The notes beneath the pieces are model-generated. The model searched no databases, was not told the DNA's origin, and saw nothing but the letters and a program-made list of their open reading frames with translations. Below, in pieces: positions 54,040-63,163 of a stretch of 64,000 nt of DNA; the first letter of the stretch is position 1, and each line of letters opens with the position of its first letter. Source of the stretch: Ancrocorticia sp052089425 (GTDB taxonomy: Bacteria; Actinomycetota; Actinomycetes; Actinomycetales; Actinomycetaceae); assembly GCF_052089425.1 (NCBI RefSeq), contig NZ_JBQCZW010000007.1, positions 16,001 to 80,000 of the forward strand. Reading direction: 5' to 3'. The translations under genes and the position numbers were made by a program.

Positions 54040-54806
54040 CTAACTTCGAATCCCTCGGCGCGCAGGTGATCCTTGACCTGCGCGATCGTCAACGTACCAA
54101 AATGAAAAACGGACGCAGCCAACACGGCATCGGCCCCGGCCCGAACGGCTTCGGCGAAATCCTCAACTTTCCCCGCCCCGCCAGAAGCGATGAGGGGAAG
54201 ATGCATGGTGTCGCGCACACGGGAGGTCATTTCCAGATCAAACCCGGATTCCGTTCCGTCCGCATCCATCGAGTTGAGCAGGATCTCCCCCGCACCCAGT
54301 TCTTGGCCACGGTGCGCCCATTCCAGGGCATCGATGCCGGTTCCGCGCTTGCCCGCGTGGGTGGTGACCTCGTAGCCGGAGGGCGTGTGGACATCGCCGC
54401 TCACTCGGCGGGCGTCAACGGAAAGCACCACAACCTGATTGCCGAACTGATTCGCAATCTCCGTGATCAGTTCGGGCCGTCCCACCGCAGCGCTGTTAAT
54501 TTCGATCTTATCCGCGCCGGCCTCCAGCAGTACGCGCACATCGGCAACGCTTCGGATCCCCCCACCCACCGTGAGCGGCACGAAAACCTGCTCAGCAGTT
54601 GAGGTCACCACATCCAGCATGGTCCCGCGCCCATCGGCCGTGGCCGACACGTCCAAAAAAGTAATCTCATCGGCCCGATGGTGATCGTAAAGCCGCGCGA
54701 GTTCCACCGGATCTCCGGCATCGCGCAGGTTCTTGAAGTTCACTCCCTTAACAACTCGTCCAGCCGAGACGTCCAGACAGGGAATAACGCGTATTGCGGC
54801 GGTCAT
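54036..54806 (-). CDS. hisF: Imidazole glycerol phosphate synthase subunit HisF
   Basis: Cyclase subunit that uses ammonia from HisH. The 256-residue TIM barrel has the catalytic aspartates in IPCLDVSAGRVVKG and VVLSVDARR, and the phosphate-binding GGGIRSVADV. It is the first gene of hisF-hisI-trpE-trpC-trpB-trpA-lgt, with GAGAGGAGC before ATG 54806 and a possible -10 TAGAAC about 10 bases further up. hisH and hisA lie elsewhere. Confidence 0.97.
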   Translation of the reverse strand: MTAAIRVIPCLDVSAGRVVKGVNFKNLRDAGDPVELARLYDHHRADEITFLDVSATADGRGTMLDVVTSTAEQVFVPLTVGGGIRSVADVRVLLEAGADKIEINSAAVGRPELITEIANQFGNQVVVLSVDARRVSGDVHTPSGYEVTTHAGKRGTGIDALEWAHRGQELGAGEILLNSMDADGTESGFDLEMTSRVRDTMHLPLIASGGAGKVEDFAEAVRAGADAVLAASVFHFGTLTIAQVKDHLRAEGFEVR

Positions 54807-54854
54807 CGGGCTCCTCTCGTTCTAGGACAGGTTACCCCGGATATGCTAGTTGGC

Positions 54855-55409
54855 ATGTATTCGTCCAGCTCGCATATCGCACGCGCCATCACACGCGCAG
54901 CCCTTCCGCAACACGCGGTTATTGCCATCGATGGGCGAACCGGCGCGGGCAAAACACGGTTCGCCGGGATGCTCGCTGGCGAGCTTGCCAGCCACGGCCC
55001 CGTGACCATCATGGAGGTTGAGCGATTCATCGAGGGGTGGTCCGGACTTGTAGGCGGGACGGCTACGTTGGCGGAGGATGCGCTCCCGGATTTTCGGGCC
55101 GATGGTGCCTGCAGGCTGCGCGCGTGGGACTGGATCGGCGGGACATGGGGCCACATCGAGCGGGTACCCGCGGTGGGCACGGCCCGGATTCTGATCCTCG
55201 TGGGCTGCGGTTCCTCCAGCAAGGAACTGGCGCCTCTGCTGGACGGTTCCGTGTGGATTGATGCCCCCGCATCGCTGCGCCGCCAGCGCGTTGAATTGCG
55301 TGAGGGGGCGGGCACCTCGTGGTGGGACATGTGGGAAGCCCAGCACACCGAGCTATTGACGCAGTGGGATAGCCCGGTGAAGGCTACGTGGCGCATTAGA
55401 AATCAGTAG
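54855..55409 (+). CDS. P-loop NTPase, uridine kinase-like
   Basis: A 184-residue protein with Walker A GRTGAGKT (near residue 26) and the layout of small nucleoside or sugar kinases: a DGRTGAGKTRFAG strand-loop, MEVERFIEGWSGL where kinases of this type have a catalytic aspartate, a WDWIGGTWGHIERV segment and a lid-like RRQRVELREG. I cannot name the substrate. TATGCT lies 7 bases before ATG 54855 with no ribosome-binding site (leaderless); ATG 54843 is an alternative. The 3' end overlaps the convergent lipoprotein gene by 14 bases. Confidence 0.75.
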   Translation: MYSSSSHIARAITRAALPQHAVIAIDGRTGAGKTRFAGMLAGELASHGPVTIMEVERFIEGWSGLVGGTATLAEDALPDFRADGACRLRAWDWIGGTWGHIERVPAVGTARILILVGCGSSSKELAPLLDGSVWIDAPASLRRQRVELREGAGTSWWDMWEAQHTELLTQWDSPVKATWRIRNQ

Positions 55410-56259
55410 CGCCGTCATCACTTGGTGGCAGAGATGCGAGAATATCCACGATGAATGCCACGTCTCCGTCACCTTGAGCCTGAGAACTCGGGACCAGAAC
55501 AACCACACGTGACCCAACGTATTGATCGGTGAGGCCGATCTGCAGCCCCTCCATGACATCGTGGAGATTCGCCGCTACTGGCGCGCCATCCTCCCACGTA
55601 GACTGAGCATTCTTTCCCTCCGAATCGGCGGAAACATACTGCATGATCACCGTATCGGCAGCCTCAACCTGCTGGCCGGATCCGCGCAGCAGGGTCACGG
55701 TGGCAAGTTCGGGGATCTCGCCACCGCCTTTTGAGATCGCGGGTTCGGTTTCGCGGGGATTGTCCAGTGTGGGCATTCCTTTGGGTGTGGGGTCCGGGAG
55801 CGGGGTTTCTTCGCCAGAGGCCGAGGTGGGAAGAATATCGACGACGACGATTTCCGCCGCATTTTGCCCGCTTGCAAGCCCTGGACTGATGACTACCAAC
55901 CGGGTTCCCTCGCGTTCCCCCACCAGCTGGGTGGCCAGTTCACCCAAGCCATCATCGTTGACCGTTGTGAGCCTGATCTTCCCCGTATCGTAGGATTCGA
56001 TGATGGAGCCGGTCCTCGAATCGAACGAGGTGGCACGCATGAGCACGGAGTCATCCTCGCCGAGCTCGCGGCCTTCGCCGGCAATCGCTACCTCTTTGGT
56101 TGTCTCTTCCGGTACGTCCTCGCCCGTCACCGAAATGGTGACCGGGGCGCCCAGATTTCCATTGACGGCGGCGTCTATCGGCTCCTCCTGCGAACAGGCC
56201 GCAAGAGCAGAGGCTGCCAGAACTAGGGATACCGCGAAGGCAACTGGGCGCCGGTGCAT
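55396..56259 (-). CDS. FKBP-like lipoprotein of the pupylation operon
   Basis: A 287-residue secreted lipoprotein with lipobox C22 (SALAAC). Two FKBP-type prolyl-isomerase-like domains follow (about residues 55-150 and 185-280). They keep the fold pattern (VIMQYVSADSEG, VMEGLQIGL, SRVVVLVPSSQA) but the aromatic pocket residues appear degenerate, so isomerase activity is doubtful. It begins 2 bases after pafA with GGAGATC upstream. FKBP genes next to pafA are common in actinobacteria. Its target outside the cell is unknown. Confidence 0.8.
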   Translation of the reverse strand: MHRRPVAFAVSLVLAASALAACSQEEPIDAAVNGNLGAPVTISVTGEDVPEETTKEVAIAGEGRELGEDDSVLMRATSFDSRTGSIIESYDTGKIRLTTVNDDGLGELATQLVGEREGTRLVVISPGLASGQNAAEIVVVDILPTSASGEETPLPDPTPKGMPTLDNPRETEPAISKGGGEIPELATVTLLRGSGQQVEAADTVIMQYVSADSEGKNAQSTWEDGAPVAANLHDVMEGLQIGLTDQYVGSRVVVLVPSSQAQGDGDVAFIVDILASLPPSDDGATDF

Positions 56260-56261
56260 GG

Positions 56262-57644
56262 CTAGATCTCCGCCATGAGTGCCTCTGCCGCGCTATCTAC
56301 CGTGGCAAACGGATCTTTGAGGACAACCGTGCGGGCTCCCTGAGCTTCCATGAGGCGCAGGTTCATCCAATCGGCCATGTAGTCCCGGCGCTGCTCCTGA
56401 GCCGCGGCCACAAATTCGCCGCGGATCTTGGCCCGAGTTGTTTGCGGGGGTGTGACCATTGCGTTTTCTGCGGCGCCGTCAGGGAGGATCGTACGGAGCA
56501 TGCCGGACTTTTCCATCGAAGCGCGCAGGCCATTGGCCGTGATGTCGTGGTAGGCAAGGTTTAGCCGGGCGATGCGCGGGTCTGCCAACGTCAGGCCACC
56601 ACGTTCGCAGTATCGTGACATGATGTTGAGCTTGGCCGCCCAATCAATCTCCGTGACGATACCCGAATAATCGCCACTATCCACGGCTTCGATCGCGCGT
56701 CCCCACAGATCTAGCAGGTAGCTGCGCGTGCCGTCCAACTCTGGCGTATAGCCCTTCTTATCGAAGTGGGCCAGAACCGCCTCGCGCGTTCTGCGCTGGA
56801 TCTCTAGCGGAGTGGCGGTGCCGCCCCCTTCCAAAGCCAGAGGCACTCGGCCCGTCAGATCGGCGCTCGTGGCGCGGATCGCCTCCATCGGGTCAGCAAG
56901 AGTGAACCGGGGAAGAATCCCCCCGTCCTCAATCATGACCAAAATGGCCTCGGTGGCCGCCACTTTCAGAGCCGTCGTGGGCTGGGCGATGTTGGAATCG
57001 CCAACGATCACGTGCATGCGGCGGTACTTCTCCGCGTCACCGTGCGGTTCATCGCGAGTGTTGATCATCGGGCGTGAACGTGTGGAGGCAGATGAGATCG
57101 CGTCCCACATCTGGCGCGCACGCTGCGAGAATTCATAGGTGACTGTTCCGTCCTCGCCTTTGGCAAGGTGGCCTGCGCCCGTGACGATCTGCCGGGTGAC
57201 GAAGTAGGGAACCATCGATGAAATGCGTGCTCGATAATCCGGACGCCGGCGAACCAGATAATTCTCGTGGCAGCCAAACGAGTTGCCTTCAGCGTCCAGA
57301 TTATTCTTGAACAGGTGGATCGCCCCGGCCACGTTTTCTTCGGCCAGTTCGCCGTTGGCTTGCTCTGCCAGCTTCGCGAAAAGAAGTTCTCCCGCGCGAT
57401 CATTGGCCAACAGATCGTCGATCGAATCGCATTCGGCAGATGCGTACTCGGGATGGGAGCCCACATCCAAATACAGGCGCGAGCCATTACCCAAGAACGT
57501 GTTTGTGGAGCGGCTCTGCGAGATCACCGGCATAAACAGGCGTTGGGCGGATTCTTCAGGATCCAAGGGCGGTGTGCCTCCGTTCAGGGAGGCACATGTG
57601 AGGCCGTATTCGGTCTCAATGCCCATGACACGACGTGGAATCAC
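56262..57644 (-). CDS. pafA: Pup-protein ligase PafA
   Basis: Attaches Pup through its C-terminal glutamate to lysines of target proteins using ATP. The 460-residue carboxylate-amine ligase has GIETEYGLTC (ATP/Mg glutamates) and the catalytic aspartate in RLYLDVGSHPEYA. Its GTG start overlaps the pup stop (GTGA), so ligase and modifier are coupled. Confidence 0.95.
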   Translation of the reverse strand: MIPRRVMGIETEYGLTCASLNGGTPPLDPEESAQRLFMPVISQSRSTNTFLGNGSRLYLDVGSHPEYASAECDSIDDLLANDRAGELLFAKLAEQANGELAEENVAGAIHLFKNNLDAEGNSFGCHENYLVRRRPDYRARISSMVPYFVTRQIVTGAGHLAKGEDGTVTYEFSQRARQMWDAISSASTRSRPMINTRDEPHGDAEKYRRMHVIVGDSNIAQPTTALKVAATEAILVMIEDGGILPRFTLADPMEAIRATSADLTGRVPLALEGGGTATPLEIQRRTREAVLAHFDKKGYTPELDGTRSYLLDLWGRAIEAVDSGDYSGIVTEIDWAAKLNIMSRYCERGGLTLADPRIARLNLAYHDITANGLRASMEKSGMLRTILPDGAAENAMVTPPQTTRAKIRGEFVAAAQEQRRDYMADWMNLRLMEAQGARTVVLKDPFATVDSAAEALMAEI

Positions 57645-57832
57645 TGTCCGCCCTTTTGCACGAAGCCCTGCACGAAGGCCGAGGCGTTTGTTTCCAACAC
57701 CGAATCGATTTCATCAAGCAGGGAATCAACCTGATTGCTCTGGGTTTGTGCCTGTGCCTGAGGCAGTTCTACCTGCTCAGACTCTTCAACCTGACGGCGG
57801 TGTTGTGCGAATTCTTGTTCTTGACTAGACAT
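57641..57832 (-). CDS. pup: Prokaryotic ubiquitin-like protein Pup
   Basis: A 63-residue, mostly disordered modifier. It has an acidic helix (VDSLLDEIDSVLE) and ends in GFVQKGGQ. The final glutamine must be deamidated by Dop before ligation. AGGAGAGAA precedes the ATG. Genes prcB and prcA, which usually follow pup, are absent; pafA follows directly. Confidence 0.96.
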   Translation of the reverse strand: MSSQEQEFAQHRRQVEESEQVELPQAQAQTQSNQVDSLLDEIDSVLETNASAFVQGFVQKGGQ

Positions 57833-57839
57833 TTCTCTC

Positions 57840-59432
57840 CTAGTTGCGTGCGCCCGTGAGGCGCACGAGGAAATCTTCGATTGACGTGGAATCCTCCAGC
57901 ATGTCCCCTACCAACTCATATGTTCCCCGGGATGGGCGAGGTGTGGGGATGCGGACCAGATCGCGGTATCCAGGGATATCCAGCGTGATACCGTCCCAGC
58001 CAGCTGAGGAGACGTTCTGCGGGTAGTGCTCGATCAGGCCACCGCGTAGGTAGGCGCGCGTGGCTTCCGGTGCGTGATGGGTAGCATAGTCCACTTCATG
58101 TGGGCTGAAGATTCGATCCACTGCTCCAGCCGCGTCCAGCCGGGCCACGATCGAACGCTCAGGGCGGACATCGTGCCACTGAACGTCGAGGGCGCGCAGT
58201 TTGTCGTTATCCCAGCTGAGGCCGCCGCGTTGGCGCATGCCCTCCATCAGCTGGTACTTCGCCACCCATTCAACCTGCTTGGCTGCCGAAAACACATCCT
58301 TCTTCAGGGCATCCAGAACCTGCTGCCACAACGTGAGAATCTCATCCGTATCGAAGTCAGGCTGGCCCGCCCGTTCTACGGCTCCTCGGATGACGTCAAG
58401 GTAGGCCTGCTGAATGTCCAGAGCTGTCCGCTCCGAACCGTCGTGCATCTCCAGCTTTACTTTCAGCGTGGGATCCTGAGAAACAATCCACGTTGCCGTG
58501 ACCGGATCGTCCAGCATCAGCGAATCGAGATCCAGAGGGATTTCTCCCGATTCGAGCAGCCAGAGCAGAAGCGAGGTGGTCCCCACCTTGAGGAGGTTGG
58601 ACACGTCAAACAAGTTGGCATCCCCACCAATCACGTGGAGCCTGCGCCACTTGTTGGCATCAGCATGCGGTTCATCGCGCGTATTGATGATGGGCCGGTT
58701 GAACGTCGTTTCTAGCCCAACATCGTTTTCCACGTAATCTGCACGCTGTGAGATCTGGAAACCGCTTTGTTCGCTGCGCTGGCCCAGTCCTACACGGCCT
58801 GCGCCGCAGATAATCGGGCGGGTCACGAAAAACGGAGTCATGTAGCGGATCACATCGGAGAAAGGAACCTCGCGCCGCATGAGGTAGTTCTCGTGGGAGC
58901 CGTAGGCGGCGCCCTTTCCATCCACGTTGTTCTTATACAGGATAATCTCGCGCCCAGATTGCTTGGCGAACTCCATCGCCTCACGCATCACGTTCTCACC
59001 GGCGCGATCCCACAGCACCGCCTCTCGAGGATTGGAGGTTTCCGGGGATGAGTACTCGGGGTGAGCATGATCAACGTACAGGCGTGCCCCATTTGTCAAG
59101 ACCGTGTTGGCGGCACGCGGATGAACGTATTGGCCCTCTTCAGGCCGAGCCACGTTCTGTAGATGCGTTCCCGATGGGGCTAGCTGATCGGGATCATCTG
59201 TAAGCTGGGAGGGATCAGCCGATGCCCGCTCCAACCGGTATCCCCGAGCATCGTTGAGTGGATCCTCGCCATGAAAATCCCACTGCACACCGCCCTGTCC
59301 ACCGGCGGATGATCCATGGGCCGCGTACCCTTCCACAACCCGTGCGGAAAGCTCAATGGAGTTGGCGTAGGGATCCATCGGCTCCAGAATCCCGTATTCG
59401 GTTTCCATACCGATAATGCGTCGTGCTGTCAT
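57840..59432 (-). CDS. dop: Pup deamidase/depupylase Dop
   Basis: Deamidates the Pup C-terminal glutamine and removes Pup from conjugates. The 530-residue protein has GMETEYGI (ATP/Mg), the Dop-specific loop of about 40 residues between residues 40 and 105, and the catalytic aspartate in RLYVDHAHPEYSSPE. ATG 59432 has GAGGAG upstream; GTG 59438 sits too close to that site. Confidence 0.95.
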   Translation of the reverse strand: MTARRIIGMETEYGILEPMDPYANSIELSARVVEGYAAHGSSAGGQGGVQWDFHGEDPLNDARGYRLERASADPSQLTDDPDQLAPSGTHLQNVARPEEGQYVHPRAANTVLTNGARLYVDHAHPEYSSPETSNPREAVLWDRAGENVMREAMEFAKQSGREIILYKNNVDGKGAAYGSHENYLMRREVPFSDVIRYMTPFFVTRPIICGAGRVGLGQRSEQSGFQISQRADYVENDVGLETTFNRPIINTRDEPHADANKWRRLHVIGGDANLFDVSNLLKVGTTSLLLWLLESGEIPLDLDSLMLDDPVTATWIVSQDPTLKVKLEMHDGSERTALDIQQAYLDVIRGAVERAGQPDFDTDEILTLWQQVLDALKKDVFSAAKQVEWVAKYQLMEGMRQRGGLSWDNDKLRALDVQWHDVRPERSIVARLDAAGAVDRIFSPHEVDYATHHAPEATRAYLRGGLIEHYPQNVSSAGWDGITLDIPGYRDLVRIPTPRPSRGTYELVGDMLEDSTSIEDFLVRLTGARN

Positions 59433-59441
59433 GTCCACTCC

Positions 59442-61097
59442 TCAGATCAGATCGTCGGGGATCACGTTGTTCCACTCATTCACGCCGCGGGCACCGGATT
59501 CCTCGGTGGCGGGAAGAACAACCGCGCGCCCGCCAATCGGGCGCACCATGGTCACCCGTTCGCTGCGCGAGCGGCCGTTCACGCGGGCCCACTCGTCCGG
59601 GTTGGTGATGGTAGCGATTTCTTCGTTTTCACGCGTTTCTTCCGCCGTTGCCGCGAGCATGTGCTCGGTGGTCAAACCACGTTGGCCCGTGGCCAGCAAA
59701 TCCTTGATCGCGTGCTTCTTCGCGCGGTCAACAATCGCTGCCATCATAGCGCCGGAGACGAACTCATCGATATAGAGGACTTCCTTCTCACCACTGGCGT
59801 AGTGGACCTCCACATATTCATTCTCACGCGTGTGGGCGAACAGTTTATCCGCGGTTGCCTGACGGAGGGCGGCAGCTGCCTCCTCCACTCCCCCGTGACG
59901 AACTATCTCCGCCTCGTTGATCGGCAGTGAACTCGTGAGGTAGCGCGCGAGGATATCGATACAGCCGTCGTACTGCGGCCGCTCAATGCGGATCTTCACG
60001 TCAAGCCTGCCGGGGCGAAGGATTGCCGGGTCGATCATATCTTCGCGGTTGGACGCACCAATCACAATCACGTTGTCCAGCTGCTCCACGCCGTCAATCT
60101 CCGCAAGTAGCTGCGGCACAACAGTTGTTTCCACATCAGAGGAGATACCCGAACCGCGTGTGCGGAACAGGGCTTCCATTTCATCAAAAAAGATCACCAC
60201 AGGGATGCCGTGAGCTGCACGGTCCCGTGCCCGGGAGAAGATTTCACGAATCTGGCGTTCAGTTTCTCCCACGTACTTGTCAAGGAGCTGCGGGCCCTTG
60301 ATGTTGAGGAAGTAGGAGCGGGCAGTTTCCGCCCCCGAGCGGCCAGCAGCGTTATGGGCCAAGGAGGTGGCCACCGCCTTGGCTATCAGCGTTTTGCCGC
60401 ATCCCGGAGGGCCGTAGAGCAAAACGCCCTTGGGTGGCTTGAGGCCGTGTTCGCGGTAGAGTTCGGGCTGCTCAAACGGCAGCTCAACAGTGTCTTTGAT
60501 CTGTTCGATCTGGGGCCCGAGGCCACCAATATCCTCATAGGAGACGTCCGGGACTTCCTCGAGTAGGAGGTGCTCAACATCCGGGCGCTCCACGTGCTCC
60601 AAGATGAACCCGTTACGCAGATCGGCCAGAACGGTATCTCCCACTCGCAGCCGGTCAGGGTCCAAGCGCCCGGCGATGTAGAGGATGCGCGATTCTTCCT
60701 GGTGGATACGTACCAGAACGCGCCGGGAATCGATCACTAGCTCGATCTGAACAATCGAACCAGTTTCTTCATATCCAGCGGCTCCCACAACAACCAGCTG
60801 TTCGTTCAGGCGCAGCTCCTGGCCCTGCCGCAGATCCCGCAGGTCAACGCGAGCCCCGGCCGCTAGATTCATCTTGCGGCCGCCAACCAGAGCGTCAACG
60901 GAATGATCCTCATGGCGTGCGCTGAGGAACGTGGCAAAAGAAGCAGGAGGGCGGGACAGCGCGTCTAGCTGCTCACCCATATCCTGAAGGCGATCCCGCG
61001 CTGCGACCAACGATGAGGAAAGCCGCTCGTTCTTTTCCTCGAGGGACATAACCTGCTGGCGAAGTTCATACACTTCGTCCGGACCAGTCTGGCTCAT
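59442..61097 (-). CDS. mpa: Pup-recognising AAA+ ATPase Mpa/ARC without proteasome tail
   Basis: A hexameric unfoldase that recognises Pup by its N-terminal coiled coil (residues 1-50), followed by two OB domains (about 60-190) and an AAA domain: Walker A GPPGCGKT (229-236), pore loop KYVGE, Walker B VVIFFDEME. The 551-residue protein ends NNVIPDDLI. The C-terminal GQYL motif that docks Mpa onto the 20S proteasome in mycobacteria is missing, in line with the absence of prcBA. It leads the mpa-dop-pup-pafA-FKBP operon; a candidate -10 TAAAGT is at 61124-61129. Confidence 0.94.
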   Translation of the reverse strand: MSQTGPDEVYELRQQVMSLEEKNERLSSSLVAARDRLQDMGEQLDALSRPPASFATFLSARHEDHSVDALVGGRKMNLAAGARVDLRDLRQGQELRLNEQLVVVGAAGYEETGSIVQIELVIDSRRVLVRIHQEESRILYIAGRLDPDRLRVGDTVLADLRNGFILEHVERPDVEHLLLEEVPDVSYEDIGGLGPQIEQIKDTVELPFEQPELYREHGLKPPKGVLLYGPPGCGKTLIAKAVATSLAHNAAGRSGAETARSYFLNIKGPQLLDKYVGETERQIREIFSRARDRAAHGIPVVIFFDEMEALFRTRGSGISSDVETTVVPQLLAEIDGVEQLDNVIVIGASNREDMIDPAILRPGRLDVKIRIERPQYDGCIDILARYLTSSLPINEAEIVRHGGVEEAAAALRQATADKLFAHTRENEYVEVHYASGEKEVLYIDEFVSGAMMAAIVDRAKKHAIKDLLATGQRGLTTEHMLAATAEETRENEEIATITNPDEWARVNGRSRSERVTMVRPIGGRAVVLPATEESGARGVNEWNNVIPDDLI

Positions 61098-61192
61098 TAC
61101 TGCCTTTCGTTGACTACCGTCTCACTTTAGATCATGGGTCCACTTCATGCCGTGGCCTAAACGACAGTTGGGACGGACGTATGCGTCTCCCG

Positions 61193-62239
61193 TTACTTCT
61201 CCTGGGTCTTCGCCTGAAGCTCGGATTCGATCTTCTCTTGGATCTCTTTGCCGCGGATCCCGGGATCAGATTCGCCGCTGGCCTCAACATCGGCCCGATG
61301 GGCAACGTCTCTCCTGACGCGGCGGAGCTTCTTGGCAGAGATTGTGCGCTCAGCGATATCGTTCTCCCACGCCAAAGGTTCGGAGTGGGCGGCCTTTGCC
61401 GGACGGCGCGTGAGGGTCAGTGGCTCGCTGTTCGGCGCCAGCCTGCGCGCCACCACGAGGAAGCCCGTGTGGGCCACCATGCGGTGATCGGGCCTCACGG
61501 ACAAACCGTCCAGATGCCAGGTGCGCACTAGCGTTTCCGAAGCCACCGGCTCTGTAAAGCACGCACTCTGCCTCAGTTCCTCAACGAAGCGCGACATTTG
61601 GGTGGTGGTGGCAACGTAGGCGAGTATCACCCCACCAGGACGTAGCGCATGAGCAGCTCCTTCGAGCATGTCCCATGGAGCCAACATATCCAGAATGACC
61701 TGATCACGATCGCCTTCCGGCAGGTCCTGAAGAACCTCATCGGCCTCACCAATCTCCACAGTCCACGGAGGTGTATCTCCGCCATACCACGAGGTGACGT
61801 TACCCTCAGCAATCTCCGCGAATTCGGGCCGGCGCTCGACGGACAAGACGTGTCCTGAGGCTCCCACGGCGCTCAGCAGCGATAGTGTGAGCGCACCCGA
61901 CCCAAGACCCGCCTCGAACACTCGAGATCCGGTGAACACATCAGCAGTGTGAACGATCTGCGCGGCATCCTTCGGGTAGATCACCGTGGCTCCACGCGGC
62001 ATGGAGAGCACATAATCAGAGACGAGGGGCCGCAGGGCGAGGAATCGGCGGCCTTCGCCCGCTTCAACTACAGTCCCTTCGTCAGCACCGATCAGTTCCG
62101 AGTGCCGAAAGGATCCTCTGGTGGATTGGAAGAAGCCCTTGGTGGTGAGGGAAATCGTGTACTGCCGGCCCTTCGGATCGGTCAGCTGGACCCGTTCGCC
62201 CGCGCGAAACGGGCCCCGGCGTAGCTCTGCACTGTTCAT
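61193..62239 (-). CDS. trmI: tRNA (adenine-N1)-methyltransferase TrmI
   Basis: Methylates A58 of tRNA. The 348-residue protein has the N-terminal beta domain, the SAM motif VFEAGLGSGALTLSLL and the catalytic-region VILDMLAPWDM. A charged C-terminal extension of about 70 residues (lysine, arginine and glutamate-rich) follows. Being upstream of mpa is its standard place in actinobacteria. TAGAAT lies 8 bases before the ATG, suggesting little or no leader. Confidence 0.94.
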   Translation of the reverse strand: MNSAELRRGPFRAGERVQLTDPKGRQYTISLTTKGFFQSTRGSFRHSELIGADEGTVVEAGEGRRFLALRPLVSDYVLSMPRGATVIYPKDAAQIVHTADVFTGSRVFEAGLGSGALTLSLLSAVGASGHVLSVERRPEFAEIAEGNVTSWYGGDTPPWTVEIGEADEVLQDLPEGDRDQVILDMLAPWDMLEGAAHALRPGGVILAYVATTTQMSRFVEELRQSACFTEPVASETLVRTWHLDGLSVRPDHRMVAHTGFLVVARRLAPNSEPLTLTRRPAKAAHSEPLAWENDIAERTISAKKLRRVRRDVAHRADVEASGESDPGIRGKEIQEKIESELQAKTQEK

Positions 62240-62280
62240 GGCTCACCATTCTAGTGGGAGGAGCGCGCTAGGCTGACCTC

Positions 62281-63123
62281 ATGAGTTTTCACGCCGCCCT
62301 GTCTCCGTCACGCGCGAAGGATTTCCGCCAGTGCCCGCTGCTTTTCCGGCTCCGCACAATCGATGGGCTGCCGGAACCGCCATCCGTTGAGGCACTGCGC
62401 GGAACGCTTGTGCACTCCGTGTTGGAGCATCTGTTTGATTCAGAGCCAGCGGACCGAACAGAGGAGGCTGCACAGGAGCTTCTTGAGCCACGGTGGAACG
62501 CCCATCTAGAAAAGGCACCCGCCGATGGAGAACTTTTTGCGGACGGTCAGGAGTTCGAAGCGTGGTTTACCAGCGCACGAACGCTGATCGGCAACTACTT
62601 CAAGATGGAAAATCCGCAGTTCCTTCGTCCAGATGCCCGCGAATCCTTTATTAACGCTACGCTCCCTTCGGGCCTCCATATTCGCGGCATCATCGACCGG
62701 ATTGACAAGGCTCCCAACGGCGCCCTTCGTGTTGTCGATTACAAGACGGGTAAATCCCCAAACCCCCGCTTCCAAGGCGATGCCGTATTCCAGATGCGCT
62801 TCTACGCCGCCGCGCTGTTCATCGCCCGCGGCTCCCTGCCCGCACGGACCCAACTGATCTATCTCAAGGATGGGCGCACTCTCACGTATGATCCGGTACC
62901 CGCCGATGTGGATGCACTTGCCCTGGAACTTGATTCCACATGGTCTGCCATCGAAGAGAGGATGGACACGGGTGAGTTCGAGACCAGAACCTCTCCGCTG
63001 TGCAACTGGTGCAAGTTCAAAGAGTTCTGCCCAGCTTTTGGCGGGGAAACACCCCCGATCGATCAAGCAGGCGTGGCCAAACTGCGCACCGCCAAAGCTC
63101 CAACCCAAACGCCCACGGCTTAG
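62281..63123 (+). CDS. RecB-family PD-(D/E)XK nuclease with Fe-S cysteines
   Basis: A 280-residue single-domain nuclease of the RecB/Cas4-like class. The nuclease core shows GTLVHSVLEHLF (metal-site histidine), GIIDRID and VVDYKTGK, then a conserved QMRFYA. One cysteine near residue 18 (RQCPLLF) and three at the C-terminal end (CNWCKFKEFC) should hold a 4Fe-4S cluster. TAGGCT sits exactly 6 bases before the ATG, so it is probably leaderless. It is divergent from trmI. A repair role is likely; no partner helicase is adjacent. Confidence 0.88.
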   Translation: MSFHAALSPSRAKDFRQCPLLFRLRTIDGLPEPPSVEALRGTLVHSVLEHLFDSEPADRTEEAAQELLEPRWNAHLEKAPADGELFADGQEFEAWFTSARTLIGNYFKMENPQFLRPDARESFINATLPSGLHIRGIIDRIDKAPNGALRVVDYKTGKSPNPRFQGDAVFQMRFYAAALFIARGSLPARTQLIYLKDGRTLTYDPVPADVDALALELDSTWSAIEERMDTGEFETRTSPLCNWCKFKEFCPAFGGETPPIDQAGVAKLRTAKAPTQTPTA

Positions 63124-63163
63124 AGCCTTTGTCAGCCCTAGGGGCCAGCTGTAGAATGTAGCG

